A stretch of 64,000 nucleotides of DNA from NCBI RefSeq assembly GCF_000424325.1, contig NZ_AUJR01000003.1, positions 62,001 to 126,000 on the forward strand, read 5' to 3'. The DNA comes from [Clostridium] clostridioforme AGR2157. Its GTDB lineage: Bacteria; Bacillota; Clostridia; Lachnospirales; Lachnospiraceae. Shown piece by piece: positions 60,126 through 64,000 of the stretch. Every line of letters starts with the position of its first letter. The stretch's first letter is position 1. The notes beneath the pieces were generated by a model. The model saw nothing but the letters and a program-made list of their open reading frames with translations. It had not been told where the DNA came from and searched no databases. Made by a program: the position numbers and the translations under genes.

Positions 60126-62669
60126 ATGAATCGTGAGTTTGACAATGGATTTGATGAGGAAGAAGAGAGATTAAGAGGCCGCAGCAGAAAGCGCGATCTA
60201 AGCGCCGGTGCCGGGGCTGATTCAGATACAATGCCGCGCGGGCGTACCAGAAGCAGCGGGCAGGAGATAAATGGAGCCGGCCAGGAGGGCCGCGCAGGTT
60301 CACGCGGGGGGGCCAGGCAGGGGACACCGGTTCCTGCTGACAGGGCGCCAGGCAGGAGGGCTTCGGATGGCCGCAGTTCAGGCCCGGCTGCCGGGCCCAG
60401 GTCCGATGCCGGTTCCGGCCCACGTCCGCGCTATGCCGGAGAGGGAGCCGCGGAGCGCACCCCAGGCATATCAGGAAAGAGCAAAACCCGCAGTGCCTAT
60501 GCCGGTGAGAAGATGCCGGAACGCCCTGTAAGCGGTGAGGGAAAGGCAGGCCAGCGTCCGCGGTTTGCGGGAGAAAAAGCGGCGGGTCGGCCCGGGTATG
60601 CAGCCGGCGGGTCCGGGGAGCGCCCTGGATATGCGGGCACGGGCGGCAAGAGCGAAGCGCGTCCGGGATACACAGGCACGGGCGGCGGGTCCGGGGAGCG
60701 CCCTGGATATGCGGGCACAGGCGGCAAGAGCGGAGCGCGTCCGGGATACACAGGCGGCAAGTCCGGGGACCGTCCCAGATTCACAGGGGACCGGCCTGAC
60801 GGAAGGCCGGGAATCTCAGGAAGCAGGCAGGGGGAACGGCCCAGGTACACAGGCGAAGGAAAAGGTGCCAGGCCGGCAGCCGGGAATTTGGGGGCTGGTG
60901 AGACTGGCGGCCGCACATACAGCCGGTCCTATGCCGGGGCGGAAGAACTTGGCGTCGTTAAGGGCAGAGACTCGTCCCTTGGAAGGAACGGGGGCGGAGC
61001 AGGCGGCCGCAGGGCAGCCAGGGAAGCGGCAGCAGCGGACCCGGCTGCGGCAGAGGTTAAGCACCGCCGTAAGATGATAATTGTATTCATCATACTGGAA
61101 ATCATATTCCTTCTGGGAACCGGGCTCTACAGGTATGCGCAGAATAAGATGAGCCTGATTCAGCCAAGCCCGTTTAAACCGCATCAGGTGACGAACCCTA
61201 ATATCTCAAACCGAAAGGTAGAGGAGATGGAGGGGTACTGGACCATTGCCCTCTTTGGTGTGGACAGCCGAAACAACTCGGTTGGAAAAGGCAATAATGC
61301 CGATGTCATCATCATATGCAACATTGACCAGGGCAGCGGCGAAATTAAGCTTGTCAGCGTGTTCAGGGATACTTATCTCAGTGTAAGTGATAACGGGCTG
61401 TACAATAAGATTAATCAGGCTTATTTCCTGGGCGGTCCTGAACAGGCAGTGGAGGCACTGAACAGAAACCTGGACCTCCAGATAGATGATTTTGCCACAT
61501 TTAACTGGAAGGCAGTGGTGGATGCCGTCAATATTCTCGGCGGAGTGGATGTGGAGCTGAGCAAGGCGGAGTTTTATTATATCAATGCCTATATTACTGA
61601 GACTGTGGAGGCTACAGGCGTAGGATCCTATCAGCTGAAACAGGCAGGTCTCAACCATCTGGACGGTGTCCAGGCAGTTGCGTACGCAAGGCTTCGTAAG
61701 ATGGATACGGACTTTGCCAGGACAGAGCGCCAGCGGGAAATCATTGACCTCTGCTTCCAGAAGCTTAAGAAATCCGATTTTGCGGTAGTGAACAATGTCA
61801 TGGAGGCAGTGTTCCCCCAGATTCTTTCCAGTGTCACGATTGATGATATTATACCGGCAGCCAAAAATCTGACCAAGTATGCCATAGCGGATACCATGGG
61901 ATTCCCGGCGGCCAGAAGTGACGCTAATATGGGCAAGAAGGGAGCCTGTGTCATTCCACAGACACTGGAGAGCAATGTAACCCTTCTCCACCAGTTCCTG
62001 TTTGGGGATGAAAATTACCAGCCCAGTGACATGGTAAAGAAAATCAGTGCCAAGATATCAGCGGATACGGGCATGTACAACGAGGCTAAGCCAATCGACC
62101 GTGTGGGAACAGACGGCGGGTATATCCCCAAGCCCACGCAGGCGACCAAGGCCACGGAAGAGACAAAAGAAAATGAGTCTGAGAGCAGCACGTCCGAGAC
62201 AGATGAGTCCATCATTGACGGCGAAACGGATTTAGAATTAGAGACCGACGAGTTCGGCAATGAACTGGATCCGCCTGAGGATGAGAACGATATATTCGGA
62301 CGGCCGGGAGAAAGCAGCGGATCCGGTACCGTTTATCCCGGAAGGCCGGGAGAGAGCAGCTCAGGCAGCATATTCCCGGGGGCCGAGACATCAGAGGGCG
62401 ACCAGACAACCGGGCCAGGCGCAATCACCTATCCGGGCCAGGACCCCACCAGGAGAACCAGCGCCGCTTATCCGGGAGCTGCCAAGGGAACCACGGCTGC
62501 GTATCCCGGAAGCCAGGGTACATCCGCGGCCTATCCGGGCAGCACCAGGGGGAGTACGGCAGCTTATCCGGGCAGCACCAGGGGGAGTACGGCAGCTTAT
62601 CCGGGCGGCTCGTCCGATGAATACGTGCCGGAGGGACCGGGTTCTGTCATCATTGGGCCGGGAAATTAA
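60126..62669 (+). CDS. LytR-CpsA-Psr family glycopolymer ligase with repetitive arms
   Basis: An 847-residue membrane-anchored protein. Residues ~1-310 are cytoplasmic, low in complexity and rich in Gly, Arg and Pro with 26-residue repeats (GERPGYAGTGGKS). One membrane helix is at ~317-337 (IIVFIILEIIFLLGTGLYRY). The LCP domain at ~370-620 has the phosphate- and polyprenyl-binding pattern (LFGVDSRN, SVFRDTYL, RTERQREI). The ~200-residue outer tail is Ser/Thr/Gly-rich, with 11-residue repeats ending in AAYPG. LCP enzymes attach teichoic acids or capsule to peptidoglycan. It follows the polysaccharide genes and probably ligates their product. ATG 60126 follows AATGAGGATGG. Confidence 0.85.
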   Translation: MNREFDNGFDEEEERLRGRSRKRDLSAGAGADSDTMPRGRTRSSGQEINGAGQEGRAGSRGGARQGTPVPADRAPGRRASDGRSSGPAAGPRSDAGSGPRPRYAGEGAAERTPGISGKSKTRSAYAGEKMPERPVSGEGKAGQRPRFAGEKAAGRPGYAAGGSGERPGYAGTGGKSEARPGYTGTGGGSGERPGYAGTGGKSGARPGYTGGKSGDRPRFTGDRPDGRPGISGSRQGERPRYTGEGKGARPAAGNLGAGETGGRTYSRSYAGAEELGVVKGRDSSLGRNGGGAGGRRAAREAAAADPAAAEVKHRRKMIIVFIILEIIFLLGTGLYRYAQNKMSLIQPSPFKPHQVTNPNISNRKVEEMEGYWTIALFGVDSRNNSVGKGNNADVIIICNIDQGSGEIKLVSVFRDTYLSVSDNGLYNKINQAYFLGGPEQAVEALNRNLDLQIDDFATFNWKAVVDAVNILGGVDVELSKAEFYYINAYITETVEATGVGSYQLKQAGLNHLDGVQAVAYARLRKMDTDFARTERQREIIDLCFQKLKKSDFAVVNNVMEAVFPQILSSVTIDDIIPAAKNLTKYAIADTMGFPAARSDANMGKKGACVIPQTLESNVTLLHQFLFGDENYQPSDMVKKISAKISADTGMYNEAKPIDRVGTDGGYIPKPTQATKATEETKENESESSTSETDESIIDGETDLELETDEFGNELDPPEDENDIFGRPGESSGSGTVYPGRPGESSSGSIFPGAETSEGDQTTGPGAITYPGQDPTRRTSAAYPGAAKGTTAAYPGSQGTSAAYPGSTRGSTAAYPGSTRGSTAAYPGGSSDEYVPEGPGSVIIGPGN
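60609..60764 (+). repeat. Two 78-bp direct repeats in the LCP gene
   Basis: Two near-identical 78-base units, starting with GGGTCCGGGGAGCGCCCTGG, encode a 26-residue Gly-rich motif in the cytoplasmic arm. Further degenerate copies flank them. Confidence 0.75.
62538..62603 (+). repeat. Two identical 33-bp repeats in the LCP gene
   Basis: Two exact 33-base copies start with GGCAGCACCAGGGGGAGTAC and encode the 11-residue unit GSTRGSTAAYP in the extracytoplasmic tail. Identity at every base suggests recent duplication. Confidence 0.88.
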
Positions 62670-62714
62670 TGCAAGGATGATTCATATAAAAATGCGAATA
62701 TAAAGGCTGAAAGT

Positions 62715-62750
62715 GCCGGCAGGGATTTATCATTTCCTGCCGGCTCTTTT
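62715..62750 (+). terminator. Terminator of the glycan operon
   Basis: A 9-bp stem, GCCGGCAGG / CCTGCCGGC with a 12-base loop, is followed by TCTTTTT. It ends transcription between the LCP gene and the protease gene. Confidence 0.9.
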
Positions 62751-62843
62751 TAGTCTTATATAAGAAAATGGTCACACATTTATCACAAATCGCTGCTAAA
62801 CTGTGTACAGAATCGGGAGATTACGTGAGAAAGGGGAATTATA

Positions 62844-64000
62844 ATGTACGACAACGACCAGAACTACGGGTGGAAGTCTTATGATAACCAGAGCTATGAC
62901 AGCATGCAGTATGGCAAAGATCCATATGGGCGCCGTCCCCAGCCGGAGGATATGCCTCCAAAGAAGAAAAAAGGCGGCATCTTAAAAAAGGCAGCCCTGA
63001 TTACGGCAGGAGCCCTTCTATTTGGCACTGTCTCAGGGGCGACCATGGTGGGAGTCAATGTGGCCGCATCCAGATTCATGGGAAACAGCGCGGCGGCGTC
63101 GGCTGAACCGGAAAAGAAGGAAGAGATATCAAAGGCCCAGACAGAAAGCCAGGGCAGCGGCCAGGATAACGGCCAGGGCAGCGCCCCCCAGGGAGACAGC
63201 GGATACCAGCAGGGCCAGAGGAATAATGGAAAGGCAGTGGCGGATGTTTCCGATATCGTGGAACAGGCCATGCCCACGGTGGTGGCAATCACCAGCACAG
63301 CGGTATACCAGAGCAATAATTTCGGATACGGCTGGTTCTTTAGAGGCGGCCCTCAGACCTATGAGGTGCCCAGCAGCGGTTCAGGCATCATTGTGGGTGA
63401 GAACGACAAGGAACTTCTCATCGTGACCAACAACCATGTGGTGGAGGATTCCACCTCCCTGAAGGTGGCCTTTATTGACAGTGAGGTGGTGGACGCGGCC
63501 ATCAAGGGAACGGACGCAGAGACGGACCTGGCAGTCATAGCAGTGCCTCTGGAGCAGATTAAGGACGACACCAAGAGCAAGATTAAGGTGGCCAGGCTGG
63601 GAAACTCCGATGACCTGAAGGTGGGACAGGGCGTCATTGCCATCGGCAATGCGCTGGGCTACGGCCAGTCCGTGACAGTGGGGTATGTAAGCGCCCTCAA
63701 CCGGGAAGTCAGGGTATCAAGCACCAGCACCAGGGAACTTCTGCAGACAGATGCAGCCATCAATCCCGGCAACAGCGGAGGCGCCCTTCTCAATATGAAG
63801 GGAGAGGTTATTGGCATCAATGCTGCCAAATATTCCTCCACCGAGGTGGAGGGAATCGGCTATGCCATTCCCATATCCAAGGCAGAGGACATCATGAACC
63901 AGCTCATGAACCGCAAGACCATGAATCCGGTGGAGGAGGCCAGGAGAGGCTATCTGGGCATACAGGGAACCAGCGTGGACGAGGAGTCCGCGGCGGCCTT
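62844..64000 (+). CDS. htrA: HtrA/DegP-type serine protease (partial, runs off window)
   Basis: At least 385 codons, open at the right edge. Residues 1-~48 are a Tyr/Asp/Lys-rich cytoplasmic tail. A membrane helix follows at ~50-72 (ALITAGALLFGTVSGATMVG), then a Gln/Gly/Ser-rich linker. The trypsin-like domain from ~135 has the catalytic triad in TNNHVVED (His), ETDLAVI (Asp) and NPGNSGGALL (Ser ~311). The visible end (RGYLGIQG) is the start of the PDZ domain. It is a membrane-anchored quality-control protease for envelope proteins. AGAAAGGGGAATT precedes ATG 62844. It has its own terminator-separated transcription unit. Confidence 0.92.
   Translation, partial: MYDNDQNYGWKSYDNQSYDSMQYGKDPYGRRPQPEDMPPKKKKGGILKKAALITAGALLFGTVSGATMVGVNVAASRFMGNSAAASAEPEKKEEISKAQTESQGSGQDNGQGSAPQGDSGYQQGQRNNGKAVADVSDIVEQAMPTVVAITSTAVYQSNNFGYGWFFRGGPQTYEVPSSGSGIIVGENDKELLIVTNNHVVEDSTSLKVAFIDSEVVDAAIKGTDAETDLAVIAVPLEQIKDDTKSKIKVARLGNSDDLKVGQGVIAIGNALGYGQSVTVGYVSALNREVRVSSTSTRELLQTDAAINPGNSGGALLNMKGEVIGINAAKYSSTEVEGIGYAIPISKAEDIMNQLMNRKTMNPVEEARRGYLGIQGTSVDEESAAA

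Noticed and set aside
60126-62669. Repeat-rich LCP gene considered as a collagen-like protein
   Set aside because: There is no G-x-y triplet periodicity, and the central domain has clear LCP motifs.

Overview
The window looks like a chromosomal segment of a spore-forming, low-to-medium G+C Firmicute of the Lachnospiraceae, with a gene repertoire most like the Enterocloster ('Clostridium' clostridioforme/bolteae) group. This assignment is an inference from gene content: CotF-like spore coat proteins, choline-binding-type cell wall repeats, class II aldolase, a LarA-like protein, LexA boxes of the Gram-positive type and Gram-positive style ribosome binding sites. No rRNA, tRNA or CRISPR array was seen.

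Region 1 (1-15.6 kb) is a visibly A+T-rich, mosaic and partly decaying surface-polysaccharide locus. It has a SAM methyltransferase, dead IS21/IS66 pieces, a broken UbiA-type prenyltransferase, a LicD/metallophosphoesterase fusion, a glycerophosphodiester phosphodiesterase, a cytidylyltransferase/oxidoreductase fusion ending in a G12 tract, a membrane-protein pseudogene split by a 243-bp MITE-like element, a Wzy-like polymerase, a PAP2 phosphatase, GDP-mannose pyrophosphorylase and phosphohexomutase. Together they suggest a polymer decorated with phosphate-linked groups (CDP-activated alditol or similar) and containing mannose.

Region 2 (15.6-18 kb) holds a two-gene module, a helical-repeat protein followed by a TIR-like protein, behind its own promoter: a candidate defence system. 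An IS66 transposase tail follows.

Region 3 (18-31.3 kb) is a LacI-controlled catabolic operon: a SsuABC-type ABC transporter, then NagB-like, class II aldolase, PPi-type phosphofructokinase, triosephosphate isomerase, LarA-like and NagA proteins. An intact 1,881-bp insertion sequence sits between the isomerase and the LarA-like gene with an 8-bp target duplication. The set would take an N-acetylated amino-sugar-like compound down to triose phosphates, but the transporter belongs to a family that usually carries sulfonates or similar small organic solutes.

Region 4 (31.3-48.8 kb) is chromosomal: secreted proteins with choline-binding-type repeats, two spore coat genes, an unusual large coiled-coil protein, a clostripain-type protease, a NlpC/P60 hydrolase, a LytTR regulator and a region-4-only sigma factor each next to a LexA box, an iron-sulfur protein, a DUF1848 protein, a divergent cis-prenyltransferase, a LytTR protein with a truncated receiver, a cytidylate-kinase-like protein and a zinc-ribbon protein.

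Region 5 (49-64 kb) is a second, higher-G+C and intact cell-surface glycan operon: a ThDP-dependent enzyme, two epimerase/reductases, a C-methyltransferase, three family 2 glycosyltransferases, a polyprenyl-phosphate sugar transferase and a LytR-CpsA-Psr protein. This suggests an unusual, perhaps branched-chain, sugar polymer attached to the wall. An HtrA-type protease runs off the right edge.
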